Shown here in pieces: positions 24,926 through 35,599 of a stretch of DNA of 64,000 bases (its first letter is position 1; the number at the start of each line of letters is the position of its first letter). Both the position numbers and the translations under genes were made by a program. The DNA lies in the NCBI GenBank assembly GCA_949752735.1, contig OX457037.1, positions 36,042,371 through 36,106,370 of the forward strand, in the 5' to 3' direction. The stretch is from Lumbricus terrestris. Its lineage: Eukaryota; Annelida; Clitellata; Crassiclitellata; Lumbricidae. Below the pieces are notes generated by a model. The model saw nothing but the letters and a program-made list of their open reading frames with translations, ran no database searches and was not told the origin of the DNA.

Positions 24926-25534
24926 GGCTATTAGTATCACACTTTTTAAGATCTTAAAACTGTCGTCAAAACCATGTGGTTATCTTACAAATCTAGTTGT
25001 AATTGTTGCTTGAAATTTCTATTGCACCGCTAAACGGAAACAAATCTGAGGTACATTCAGCGCTTACCTAAATGACGTTAAATCCTATTATGAAGAGAAA
25101 ATTATTAACAGTGAGTAAACATTACACAGTTCAATGTAGGCTACTCGCCAGTGACAACATATTCCATTATATTATGATGACAGCAAGTTCAAAGATCCTG
25201 TAGCCTGTAGAATTGAAGATGAGGAGCAAGGATTGGTGACGTGACCTGCTGCCTGTGTGTGTGGCACACAGTTGTCTTCTCTTCATTGTCCGCTGCAGAC
25301 AAAGATGATGATGTGGCATTTGAACATTCAGATATGTGCAGGACAGGTATTCATCACCTGCTGACCTGTAGGTATACGTTGTTGAGATGATGTTCTGTGA
25401 TTGATGGTCAGTGCTACGCTGCCAAAGACTCTGCTGCCCAGGTTGCTGTTATGGATGGGTCCATCGTTTTCTCTCTCTCTCTGACAAGGCCAATGCTTGA
25501 AGGTCTAAGGGTTGGCTGTCTAACTGGAAACAAG
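24926..25534. other. No gene seen
   Basis: Unique-looking DNA without long frames or recognisable motifs. Confidence 0.35.
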
Positions 25535-25800
25535 TCCTCTTCTGTAAGCAGAGTCCTGGCAACCCCCCTCTGTAGGTTGAGCCTGCCGGTGTAGGTCAAG
25601 CCATGTCCTCTGTAGGTGGAGCCCTGCCCCTCTAAATGGAACCCTGTCCCCATATGTAGGTGAAAGCATATCCCCTATGGGGGTGGCAACATGTCCCCTA
25701 TGCATGTAGCACCATGTCCACCTCTATGAGGTGAAAATATGCTCCCCAGTTGATAGGAGCATGTTCCCCCTCTATTTAGGTGGAGCTATGTCACCTCTCT
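25535..25800. repeat. Degenerate minisatellite, about 30-bp period
   Basis: Repeated variants of CTCTGTAGGTGGAGCC and CATGTCCCCTATG lie in irregular order. Open frames across it are repeat translations. Confidence 0.6.
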
Positions 25801-26209
25801 ATAATTATATGGGGACCATTCCAGTCTCAGGATGTCATAATAACGTGCAACAAAAACTCTGCATTGCAGTAAAATCTGTGATGAAAACAGAGTAATTCCG
25901 GCACACTGGCACATCAGTATAAGTAACAGTTTAAGCTTACCAGAAGTATTATTGGGCAAAGTCTGCTGCATTTAGACTAAATAATAATCTACTGGAATGA
26001 CGCAGATAACAATCTGCAACCGGAATGGCTGCTAATACGCCAAGAAACTGACGCTGTCATAATCGGGAACTTCCATTCTAGAAGGAGTTTATGTCATTGA
26101 CGTCAGTGATGGCTATCTGGGAATTTGTCGTATAGAGAAATCATGTGTTGTAATGCATCTACAGCTTACATATCTAACAAATTATTTGATTATTATGAGC
26201 AGTCTGTGA

Positions 26210-26640
26210 GCGTGTAGAGTTGGACAATCAGAAAGAGTGATGAGGATAGAATAAAGGCTTTTGAAATGAAAGGCATAAGAAAAATCCATGGAATATCATG
26301 GACAGAGAAAAAACAAATGAATGGGTACTGGAGACAGCTGCAGTGTAGAAAGGAGTCTACTTGAATCTATCAAAAGAAGGAAGATGTCATTCTTCGGTCA
26401 CATCATGAGAAAACATGGGGATTGCTTAGAGAAGGAAATTAAGCAAGAAATGGTTCCGGGAGCAAGAGCAAGAGGAAGACCTAGGAGGAGGTGGTTGTAT
26501 GACATGAGTGAATGGTCCGGTTTATCAACAGAGAAGTTGTTGAGGGCAACCAACGAGGACAGGAGAGGATGGAGAAGAATTGTCTACAATGCGACCAACT
26601 CTCGTGCCGAGGACCATTGAAGGTAAGGCAAGTGGTTGTG
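26210..26640 (+). pseudogene. RTE/BovB-like LINE, C-terminal remnant
   Basis: The frame 26321-26620 reads SIKRRKMSFFGHIMRKHG, CLEKEIKQEMVPGARARG, RPRRRWLYDMSEWSGLS and RRGWRRIVYNATNSRAED. This order is typical of the C-terminus of RTE-type endonuclease/reverse-transcriptase polyproteins. Before it, another frame gives FEMKGIRKIHGISW, so a frameshift has broken the copy. The catalytic parts are absent. A SINE1 copy starts 20 bp downstream. Confidence 0.85.
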
Positions 26641-26660
26641 TGGATGTGTTATTGTAAATT

Positions 26661-26880
26661 TGTGGGGCACGGTGGTGTAGTGGTGGGTTCTGTGCCTTGG
26701 AGCTGGAGAGTTTCAGGTTCTAACCCACCTCAAGCCACCACGTAGGGACCTTGAGCAAGTCCTTCACATGCAATTGCTCATGCGCTTCAGCATGAAACTC
26801 CGATGCAGTGTCCGTGCTGTAGTCGGGAGCGCCTCTGGGTAGAGCACAAAGGGTGCTATAGCAAATGCTAGAAAGAAAGA
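26661..26880 (+). mobile_element. SINE1 copy with (GAAA)n tail
   Basis: Head GGGGCACGGTGGTGTAGTGG, mutated B box GGTTCTAACCC, GACCTTGAGCAAGTCCTTCA and GAGCGCCTCTGGGTAGAG. The tail passes into GAAA/GATA repeats at 26870-26930. Confidence 0.9.
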
Positions 26881-26930
26881 AAGAAAGATAGTAAGAAAGA
26901 AAGATAGATAGAAAGAAGCAATGAAAGAAA

Positions 26931-27303
26931 GAAGTTATGCTTGACTTGGCCACTGGGCTGAGTTACTTGCTAATGTGGCCATTGGTTGAATATCAACCTC
27001 CAGTCTGTCGCTATTGCAAGTACAAGCAGACACTGAGACGGAGGTGATTGTCGATGGTGTCCTCTTGTGTAAGCTCCAGGTCGTATGTCTGTTTTGCTTT
27101 TGTTTGTATGTACCAAATCGCAGATTAAAGCCGAGGGCGATTCTAATCATCTTGGTTTAATATGGCACGGCGTGTTTAAACAGAAAGCAATCGGATCCGC
27201 GTGCGGAATATCCGCGAAATATCTGCGATCGTGTAAAGATCTTTTTTACAACTTACAGTCTTTGGAGATTTAAATTACATTGACTCCATTGCCCAGGCCA
27301 TGC
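26931..27303. other. Short CpG-dense patch, no gene seen
   Basis: 27115-27250 is richer in CpG than its surroundings and has a 62-codon frame. No splice signals or motifs support an exon. Confidence 0.35.
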
Positions 27304-27355
27304 CTCTGAGGAGGAGGAGGAGGAGGAGGAGGAGGAGGAGGAGGAGGAGGAGGAG
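27304..27355. repeat. (GGA)n microsatellite
   Basis: About 16 GGA units on the plus strand. Confidence 0.95.
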
Positions 27356-27497
27356 AAGAAGGAGTGACCCTGGAGGAGGCGCATTGAAAAGTGTATTGAC
27401 TTTGCTATTGCCCTTGCATACTTTTTTATATCCGTAGGAATTTATATATTGTGCGTGCATAGTCTACTTATGTATGTATGTGTGTATGCCATGCACT

Positions 27498-27531
27498 AGC
27501 ACTAGCATGTACAATTATACATGCTAGTGCT
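27498..27531. repeat. Perfect 14-bp inverted repeat
   Basis: AGCACTAGCATGTA and its exact complement are separated by six bases (CAATTA). It could form a hairpin or be a small palindrome left by an element. Its function is unknown. Confidence 0.85.
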
Positions 27532-27554
27532 GTATATGCAACTATGTATTTATA

Positions 27555-27819
27555 TGGCTATGTATGTATGTATGTATGCATGTATGTATGTATGTATGTA
27601 TGTATGTATGTATGTATGTATGTATGTATGTATGTATGTATGCATGTATGTATGTAGGTAGGTAGGTATGTACATACGTACGTACATATGTATGTATATG
27701 ACTGCACTGTATATGCATTTGTGTATGTATGTAATTGTATATATGTAGCATATACCAAGGTATGTATGTATGTATTAATATTTGTATGTATATATGCATT
27801 ATGCATGTGTATATGTATG

Positions 27820-27853
<34 letters not shown>

Positions 27854-27965
27854 TGTATGTATGTATGTATGTATGTATGTATACATGCATATGTGTATGT
27901 ATGTATGTATGTATGTATGTATGTACATGTACATACATGTATGTATGTATGCATGTATGTATTTA
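27555..27965. repeat. (GTAT)n arrays
   Basis: Two blocks, 27560-27660 and 27820-27960, with degenerate TATG-rich DNA between them. Confidence 0.95.
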
Positions 27966-29431
27966 GGTATCAAGGATTGCTAATTAATTGATCAAACATT
28001 TAATTCTAATCAATTAAGGTACAAGATTTTGATAATTCTAATTCTAACTGGTTTAAATTTCAGTAGCTCTAATTCTTTTTCCAATCCATTAGTAATTGAC
28101 TAATCATACATATCTAGTTCTGCTATGTATGCATATATGCACTGCTACATCGGTATGTGTGTATGTATTTCATCTTCTGCAAGACAACTCAACGGCGTTT
28201 CTTATTGGCCCATAAGAGATTTCCAGGAAAACGAATTTATACGTTGTTAAATAATGCTTTTATTTGTGGCAGAACTGTGTCAATTCTGGCGAACTGGTGT
28301 TAATTCCGTATGGATCTTATACTATGTTGTGGTTGAAGTCATCATTCCAATCACGGCCCAAGGCTTAGAAGGAACTTTATTCTCGAGTCAAATGTTATAA
28401 TCTGGACAAGATGTACAATGTATGGCCTCAGTTTACTGCCTTGAAGTTGATTGGGCTCTTGTGCTTTTCTATCTGTCTATAAGCTGTCCACCGCTTCTGA
28501 GGTTTTAGAATTGCATACGACATCAACCAGATCACTTGGCTCTTTATCTGTCTTTGAGTATCTGTGCATATGTGGATGTTTGTTTGTTTGCCTTTCTGTC
28601 CATGTGTGTATGTTTGTTTGTCTAAAAAATCTACTGGTATCCATCTGTCCGTCCATCCTTTTTTTTATCTGGCTGTCTGATGAAGTTTTTTGGATCAGGT
28701 TTTGGGACTCTCATACAGTTTTGGACAAGCATTGTACATCCATGTGCATTGTGCAACTTTATATTTGACTGCAGTGTGGTTTAAAAAAATTTCATGTACC
28801 AAAATCGATTCGATCATATTTATTATCCCTCTCGGTGTCTAAAATTTGCTGTGGAAATGGCCTTTTTTGACCAGTTTACTGCTTCTAGGCAGATCCTTTG
28901 ACAATTAATTTCTCTATGAAACTGCCCTTGGCTGTAATTCTGAAGTGTTGGTTAGATTTTCCGTGCATGTCCCAGGGTGGTTAGGTTTCTTAGTTAAGGT
29001 TAATGCATAAATCTATCATTTTGTGCAACAAAAAGTATTTATGGTACCCTGTGCAACATTTAAAAGCGTCTGCAGTACTTATGCAGACATTGTCCAAGGA
29101 TGTTCTGTTTAGTTCTTTGTTTTCAGTAAGTATACGGGTACTTAGATCCAATGTCCCACAGTGTGACTCTGGAGTATTAGAAGTGATATCGGAGCTATGA
29201 GCGAGTAATTGGATGAGGTTGAAAGATGAGTGCAATGGACTATCTGCCATGCTTTTCTAAGTTTATCCATTTGTCTGTGAACTGTCCTAGCAGTTCCACT
29301 ATCCATGTCAGGCCAGAAGTGTGTCAAAGAGACACTGAATTTACCAGCACATCTTTTATATACATGTAGGCCTACTGTTATTGTAGCATGCAGGAAATTC
29401 TCAATCTTTTTACTTCGAATATTCAGATCTC
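27966..29431. other. No gene seen
   Basis: Ordinary AT-rich sequence. Frames such as 28451-28768 (+) and 29142-29444 (-) show no motifs. Confidence 0.35.
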
Positions 29432-29995
29432 CATCCACTTGCAATTTACATTTACACTTGCAATTTACATTTACACTTGCAATTTACATTTACACTTGCA
29501 ATTCACATTTACACTTGCAATTTACATTTACACTTGCAATTTACATTTACACTTGCTATTTACATTTACACTTGCAATTTACATTTACACTTGCAATTTA
29601 CATTTACACTTGCAATTTACATTTACACTTCCTATTTACATTTATGGGCCTACCCTTGCAAATTACATTTACACTTGCAATTTACATTTACCTGGTACAC
29701 TTGCAATTTACATTTACCTTACCTTAGACCTTAGTCCTTCCCGTGCAGCTCTGCACATCGGGCAATGCAGTTTCTCCATTCCACTCTGTTACGTGTTGAG
29801 TTGAATGAATTTTCTGCACTGTTTCTGTTGCGCAAGTTGTTTTACCTGGGTGGGTTGCAAGCCCACCGCAGAACCCTCCTCCTTTATCCTGGCTTGGGAC
29901 AGGCACAGGATACCCCAAGAGGGCCAAGAGGTACCCTGTGGCGGAGTTACATTTACACTTGCTATTTACTTCTACACGTGCAATTTACATTTACA
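29432..29995 (+). repeat. 19-bp minisatellite split by an RTE-like LINE
   Basis: The unit CACTTGCAATTTACATTTA is repeated about 14 times to 29716 and resumes at 29945 for two to three variant units. The interval between holds the LINE fragment at 29717-29944. Confidence 0.9.
29717..29944 (-). mobile_element. RTE-like LINE 3' end
   Basis: On the minus strand it ends GGAAGGACTAAGGTCTAAGG with an AAGGT-type tail. A related end lies at 54333-54500, and a short internal piece (TCCCAAGCCTGG, AAAGGAGGAGGG) at 36075-36108 on the plus strand. The bases TTACATTTAC stand on both sides, but they also belong to the host minisatellite. Confidence 0.6.
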
Positions 29996-30463
29996 GTTGC
30001 TAATTCATTCTTGAAGAACATTTTTTTAGTCTACTTATCTGTTTATTTTGTGCATGCCGTATTTTCCATGATTGTAATTCACTTCTTTGTGTGAGATGAT
30101 GTGATGCAAAGGTGGCAGAAATTTTGTTAAATCAATACATGGTAACATGGGTCACACTGGCAGATATGGCACACCCAGAATAATAATGGTATAAGCGCAT
30201 GTGGTGACAGCGACCATAAATATATGGCCATTATCATGGTGAGAATTGCTGGGGGTTGTGGGTTCAACCCCCAGTCTTTCTTAGAATACCATAGTAAAGT
30301 CCTCTTTGCACAACGCCACATAAAACAATGTCTGACCCCTCCCCTCCCCCATTATTTTTCTGCAATTCTCATACTGGCCAATGTTAGTAAATACTTGTTA
30401 AAAGTTGACCTTTTGTTGACATTCAGTTGTATTCAATCGTATGCAATGTAGGCTTATTTAAAT
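29996..30463. other. No gene seen; one B-box-like site
   Basis: 30240-30265 contains GGGGGTTGTGGGTTCAACCC, which looks like a tRNA B box in a palindromic setting. A matching A box is not convincing, so this could be an old SINE or chance. Confidence 0.3.
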
Positions 30464-30860
30464 CAAAATCAAATCAAATCAAATCAAAACATGTTTATTC
30501 ACAGAGATCAAGAAAAAAAACCAGAACAACATAGAAAATGACAGTATAATAGTGTGCAATAAAAAATAGAAGTCAGAATAACATAACTATTAAGTACTAT
30601 TACATAAACTTGTTTAACCATTTTGAGTTTATTCTGACTTTATGGTAGTTTTTGCAATTTTGAAACTAAAGATTATGTAGCCTTTGCAGTTTGTCATGAT
30701 TTTAAAGTGATAGAGACATGGTTCTATAATACTTCACATAATATGAAGAGACACAACAAAAACAATGATATTGAGTGATAGTGCAGCTTGATATTAAACA
30801 GCTTAATCAGTTCCACACCTCTTTTTACAAATCGCTGACATCGCTCAAGGCCTACTCTCT
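30464..30860 (-). mobile_element. LINE 3' untranslated region with (GATTT)n tail
   Basis: On the minus strand the fragment ends with GAATAAACATG, then TTTTGATTTGATTTGATTTG. An AATAAA signal followed by a GATTT-type tail is typical of LINE 3' ends. No coding part was recognised upstream. Confidence 0.5.
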
Positions 30861-30884
30861 GTTTAAAAGCTGTGACCTATAATC

Positions 30885-30970
30885 GGGTGTGTGTGTGCCT
30901 GTGTGTGTCTGTGTGTGTGTGTTTGTGTGTGTTTGTGTGTCTGCGTGTGTGTGTCTGTCTCTGTGTGTGT
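30885..30970. repeat. (GT)n microsatellite
   Basis: Imperfect GT array with a few TCTG interruptions. Confidence 0.95.
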
Positions 30971-30979
30971 CGATGTGGT

Positions 30980-31345
30980 TCATAATCTCCCTGGAACGAG
31001 CTCAGGCTGCCGCCGTAGTCTTCGCTTGGTCCGAGCGTAGAGGCGTTCTTCCTAAGCTCCTCCGCATTCTCCCGCAAGGCGAACACGCGACGACGACGAC
31101 GCAGACTTTTGTCCGTTATGAGTTATTTCGCCGCCGCATCTGAGCAAATTAACAGAGATGTAAATATTTGATAAAGAGTTAGAATTCCACGTGCTGCACT
31201 GATACATGTCTGCGAGGAGAAACGGCGGAGGCGGCGGCGACGGCAGATGAATCTTCGTTGGCAGTCGATAAATGACCGGAATACTTTATAAGAAAATAGT
31301 TGCCAAGACGACGACGGCGACAACGTCGGTGAACCAACCGGGGCA
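30980..31345. promoter_or_regulatory. CpG-dense patch (candidate regulatory island)
   Basis: Two blocks (about 30990-31140 and 31205-31345) have a CpG roughly every 7-8 bases in an otherwise CpG-poor region. Frames are open on both strands but show no motif or splice pattern. The patch shares AGTGCTGAGCGGG (at about 31411) with the CpG-dense patch at 35600-35880. Confidence 0.35.
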
Positions 31346-31461
31346 CCGTTCGACTTTTCATTCTTTTGATTTATAATTGGAAGAGCATTTATTAATGTTG
31401 TGCGGATGGTAGTGCTGAGCGGGTACACGTTAGATCAAACACTAGTAGACTACAGTTCTCG

Positions 31462-31660
31462 TGTTTGTATGTGCACTTGCTATAGCGCCCCTTCAAGCAC
31501 ACTACTCAGAGGCGCTCCCGACTGCAGAGCGGACACTGCATCGGAGTTTCACTGCTGAGCAATTGCGAGTGAAGGACTTGCGACTTGAGGTGGATTCGAA
31601 CCTCGAACCTTCCGACTTCAAGGCAACGACGCCACCACTACACCACCGCGCCCCACACGC
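31462..31660 (-). mobile_element. SINE1 copy with internal deletion
   Basis: Head GGGGCGCGGTGGTGTAGTGG, B box GGTTCGAATCC, CAAGTCCTTCACTCGC, GAGCGCCTCTGAGTAG and TTGAAGGGGCGCTATAGC. The stretch after the B box (normally CGCCGCGTAGGGACCTTGGG) is missing, so the copy is about 15-20 bp shorter. Confidence 0.9.
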
Positions 31661-31961
31661 CCGCATGTTGTTGGCCATGAGAATAGTTCTGTTGGGCAAC
31701 TTTGAGCAGCTGTATATGAACTATTTCTTTCCTGTTTTATCACTCTAGGGATTTGTTGGGTGATTGATTGAATTATTGAGGATTTGTTAATAAAACACCA
31801 AATGCTGCCCAGCTTGTCTTTGGCTTGGTATGTATTGCAATTTTTATGTGTGCTCCTGCGGTTCTGTCCTTCTCCAAGGTGTTTTTATTGTCGGCTGAAA
31901 ATTTGCATAGTGACAGTTCTTCTTATATTGTTCATTAATTAATTATTCAATCGCTTTCAGT

Positions 31962-32249
31962 CATGGGCGGAGACCTAGGGGGGACAGGGGGGACGGTCCC
32001 CCCCAATGAAAGTGGTGGGGGGACGGCCCATGCATTTGTCCCCCCCAATGTTTGAGCGTCAAGACTTTTTTGCCAGCGAAAATATAGAATTTTCTCGAGA
32101 TTTTGGCTGGATAAATAAAAAAAAAAGTCATCAACTTTTTTGGTGACGAAAATAACTTTTTTTCGAGATTTCGCCGGTCGTCAGAAATTTTTCTGAAAAT
32201 CTCGTGTCTTTCAGTCCCCCCCAATTCTCGGCCCAGGTCTCCGCCTATG
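31962..32249. mobile_element. hAT-type MITE, CATGGGCG group
   Basis: The ends are CATGGGCGGAGACCT and the complement of CATAGGCGGAGACCT. An exact 8-bp target duplication CTTTCAGT flanks it (31954-31961 and 32250-32257). The 288-bp body is non-coding and has G-rich runs next to both ends. Confidence 0.9.
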
Positions 32250-32499
32250 CTTTCAGTTGTGAGGTGATGGATGTAAGCTGATAAAACTGTCTTTTGAAGA
32301 GGGTAGAAAGTGATGTGATGAAATACACGAATGAGGTTGATGTGCAGTATCACGAAGCTCTCTCGTTTCATGTTTTTATCTTATGTTTTTTATCTTGCCT
32401 GGTAATTGGTAAAGTTAGTTCATGCCATGAACTGCTGAGTGTCTAGGCACCAGCTACATGAGAAAAGCAATGTATGACGTGTGTGGGTATTCATTCGGA

Positions 32500-32830
32500 C
32501 ATTTTTATAGCGCTCCTTCAAGGAAAAACTACTCAGAGGCGCTCCCGACTCCAGCGCGCCCAAAAAGAACAGTTTTAAGTTTAGTAAGGAAGGATCCTGG
32601 TAGAGTCCCAGGGTGTAGGCGTAGCTCAAAAGGAAGGCCATTCCAGACCACTGGTCCAACCACAGAAAAGGCTCGATTCTTCATGGTTGCAGTACGAGCA
32701 AAAGGAACTAAGAGGATTCCCTTATCAGCAGAGCGCAGCTGATGACGTCCTTGGATACCCAATGTAAATCTGCATAGCTCTCGGAGGTAAATTGGGGCGA
32801 GGCCCTGACAACATCGCCATACCAATGCAG
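32500..32830 (-). pseudogene. LINE A, C-terminal remnant
   Basis: The minus-strand frame reads MVWRCCQGLAPIYLRELC, RSADKGILLVPFARTATM, FSVVGPVVWNGLPFELRL and FLTKLKTVLFGRAGVGSA, the usual end of a CR1/L2-like LINE polyprotein. The 3' end (GGGAGCGCCTCTGAGTAG, CTTGAAGGAGCGCTATAA) is the same as the SINE1 tail. Truncated at the 5' side. Confidence 0.85.
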
Positions 32831-32866
32831 CTACCCTGGGTATGTATATAATGTATGTATGGTATG

Positions 32867-33803
32867 TAGTGATGTAGCTTTTCCGGAAAAGTATTTTGAC
32901 GGAAAGTTTCCGGAAAGTTTCCGGAAAGTTTCCGGAAAGTTTCCGGAAAGTTTCCGGAAACTTTCCAAAGAACCGGAAAACACATTAAAATCAGAAAATA
33001 TCAGAATTTCACTCTCAGAAATTTTTCTTGTAGTTTAAACTTCTTTTATTTACAGTACTTCTGTCGATGCAAACAATGCAGTGAACTTAAAAATAATTAA
33101 TATGAGCAATAAACACTGTTCATTAGCATTTCAGACTAGAGTAGCCTACTGAAAACTAGTTGCTTGCATGTCTGTAGTCATCTCTGTTGCAGGAAATGTG
33201 TAAAAAACTGATATAAGCATGAAATAATACAGCTCATCAATTTCTGTTTCTGTCTTATATTTTCATAACTCACAAATATGAAGGTGACTGAATGATAAAA
33301 AGTATTTTCTCTAAATATACAGCAAAGTTTAATTGCATTTAATTTCTAAATGTACCGGTATTTTTTGGCTGTGTGAACAATTATCACTAACACTAGCAGT
33401 GCCATCTATTGAATAAACTATTACTTATAACCACCTAAGACTGCTTATAGTGATGGATGTATTTAGTAACATTACACTGAAAGAAAATTCGGACTCCTTA
33501 GAGTTGAGTATTTATTTAATAATATTTTATTGATTGAAAAATACGTCGGAAAGTTTCCGGAAATATATGAAACTTTTCGGACAATTTTTTACCTCACAAC
33601 ACTAACTTCTGATAGTGATTGATGTATTTAGTAACATTATATTGAAAGAAAACTTCAGACTCCTTAGAATTGAGTATGTATTTAATAATATTTTATTGAT
33701 GAAAAAATGTCGGAAAGTTTCCGGAAAGATTCGTCGGAAACTTTCCGAAACTTTCCGGAAAGATATGAAACTTTCCGAGGAAAGTTTCCGCCTCACAACA
33801 CTA
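32867..33803. mobile_element. Non-autonomous hAT element with duplicated right end
   Basis: An exact 8-bp target duplication ATGGTATG lies at 32859-32866 and 33804-33811. The ends are TAGTGATGTAGC and the complement of TAGTGTTGTGAGG. The subterminal region carries tandem TTTCCGGAAAG units (32882-32970 and again near the right end). The right-hand 190 bp, including CCTCACAACACTA, occurs twice in tandem (about 33430-33603 and 33610-33803). There is no transposase frame in 937 bp. Confidence 0.9.
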
Positions 33804-34159
33804 ATGGTATGTATGTGTGTATTGCAATGGTGTGTGTGTAGACATGTGCAATGTTGTGTGTGTTCTTTGTACTGAGTTTGCAGTGCAGCTTAGCTTTGGC
33901 TCGTGTTTTATGTAAGTTCTGTTGTGGCTATTGTCTTCATGCATTGTTTCTCCTCCTTTGTCTTCTCTTACCATGATTAGCATCTGTGACGTTGACAGTC
34001 GAAGCCATTAGGATTAGCTCCGGTTCGACTACAGGTATCCTAAGCTTACAGAGTTCGGTACAGCAGCAGATAAGGCAGACCACGAGTTCTGTCTTCATGT
34101 TTGTTGTGAAAACAATGAGCTGTGGTGTATTGTTAAAACGGAATGGTGGCGGCAGTGAT

Positions 34160-34161
34160 GG

Positions 34162-34206
<45 letters not shown>

Positions 34207-34278
34207 CGATGGTGGTGGTGGTGGTGGTGGTGGTGGTGGTGGTGGTGGTGGTGGTGGTGGTGGTGGTGGTGGTGATGG

Positions 34279-34316
<38 letters not shown>

Positions 34317-34380
34317 GTGATGGTGATGGTGATGGTGATGGTGATGGTGAGGGCGATGACGATGACGATGACGACGACGA
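34160..34380. repeat. (GAT)n/(GGT)n microsatellite
   Basis: Trinucleotide array on the plus strand: GAT, then GGT, then GAT and GGTGAT units. Confidence 0.95.
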
Positions 34381-34396
34381 TGTTAATGAAAATTCA

Positions 34397-34446
34397 TTTT
34401 GAGAATTTATATAGCGCCTCTTCAAGAGACCTACTCAGAGGCGCTC
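34397..34446 (-). mobile_element. LINE A/SINE1 3' tail fragment
   Basis: GAGCGCCTCTGAGTAGGTCT and CTTGAAGAGGCGCTATATAA on the minus strand. It is only 50 bp, sitting between two trinucleotide arrays. Confidence 0.7.
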
Positions 34447-34765
34447 AATGATGGTGCTGATGTTGTGGTGTTAGTGGTGGTGGTGTTAGTGTTAGTGTAG
34501 GTGGTAGTGTTGGTGGTGGTGTTGGTGTTGATGATGGTGGTTGTGTTGGTGGTTGTGGTGTTGGTGGTGGTGGTGGTGGTGTTGGTGTTGATGATGGTGG
34601 TGTTGGTGGTTGTGGTGGTGGTTGTGGTGTTGGTGGTGTTGGTGGTGGTGTTGGTGGTGGTGGTGGTGGTGGTGGTGGTGGTGGTGGTGGTAGCGGCGGT
34701 GGTGGTGGTGGTGACAGTGGTGACGACGATAACGACGATGATGATGAGGATGAGGATGATGACAA
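34447..34765. repeat. (GGT)n-rich microsatellite
   Basis: Imperfect GGT/GTT/GAT array on the plus strand. All long frames across it are repeat translations. Confidence 0.95.
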
Positions 34766-34769
34766 TGAG

Positions 34770-35179
34770 CATTGGTTACATTGAAAGTGAGGTCTCCAAA
34801 TGTACATTGAATAAGAATGTAGAAATATTTTGCAGATCGAAACAAGTCCAAAAAAGTTTAGTTGTTTTATGCATGGTACACCAGAAACAGCAGCAGGGAG
34901 ACATCAATATCACTGGTGCCATTACAAAGTGGCACGCAACTGCAATTACCAATTGCATCTCTGTTGTCTTCGTGTGATCGATCGGTCGAACTGAAAACAG
35001 TTTGTTGCTTCTTTTATTGTTGCGATCGGTGTCATGAGTCCCATTTGCTGTTCATCATTGCCTTTTTGCATACTTCGATATATTATTACGAAATTGACAG
35101 ACTCTGAGTTGGTGATGTGTGTGTTTTCAATCCATTTCCTTTGCGATGGTTAATCTGTTTTTCGGACTTCTTCGGAGTT
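34770..35179. other. No gene seen
   Basis: Unremarkable sequence between a microsatellite and a LINE. Confidence 0.35.
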
Positions 35180-35590
35180 ACCAATCAATCAATCAATTAA
35201 TAAATCAATCACATAAATTTATAAGGTGCCCCTTCTAGATGGGCCTACTCAGGGGCGCTCCCAACCCAGGCCTGGTCAAAAAGAAGTCTTGAGAAGAAGA
35301 TAGAAAGAGCCAGCAGAGTCATGGGGAAGCGGGCGAAGAACCGCAGGGAGACCATTCCAGAAAGTTATCTGAAGCTTGGCTGTGTGGGGCCCTCCGTATC
35401 GAAACGCAGCCCTCTGGCGCTCTTTAAGTAGCCAGTAACGTGCTAATGACGTATCTGCAAGTCTCTTTTTACCCCCAAACTACCAACGGGCATCAGCGGA
35501 ATGCTGAGCCTCTCTGTATCATCTATACCGTGTCTCCCAGCTGCGCATCACGGGCTATCAAAATCTAGGCATAACCACACGGTCGTTACG
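35180..35590 (-). mobile_element. LINE A-like remnant with (ATTG)n tail
   Basis: The minus strand ends GGGAGCGCCCCTGAGTAGGC, AGAAGGGGCACCTTATAAA, then a TTGATTGATTGATTGG-type tail at 35184-35215. The body keeps GGAATGGTCTCCC (the WNGLP site) but is frameshifted. Confidence 0.7.
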
Positions 35591-35599
35591 ACGCATTGA

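Noticed and set aside
29305..29804. 138- and 140-codon HLHLQFTFTLAIYIY-type frames
   Set aside because: Translations of the 19-bp minisatellite.
30235..30270. B-box-like GGGTTCAACCCCC as a tRNA gene
   Set aside because: No acceptable A box or acceptor stem; at best an old SINE.
33937..34851. Long poly-Ser, poly-Pro, poly-Val and poly-Asp frames up to 162 codons
   Set aside because: Pure products of GAT/GGT trinucleotide arrays.
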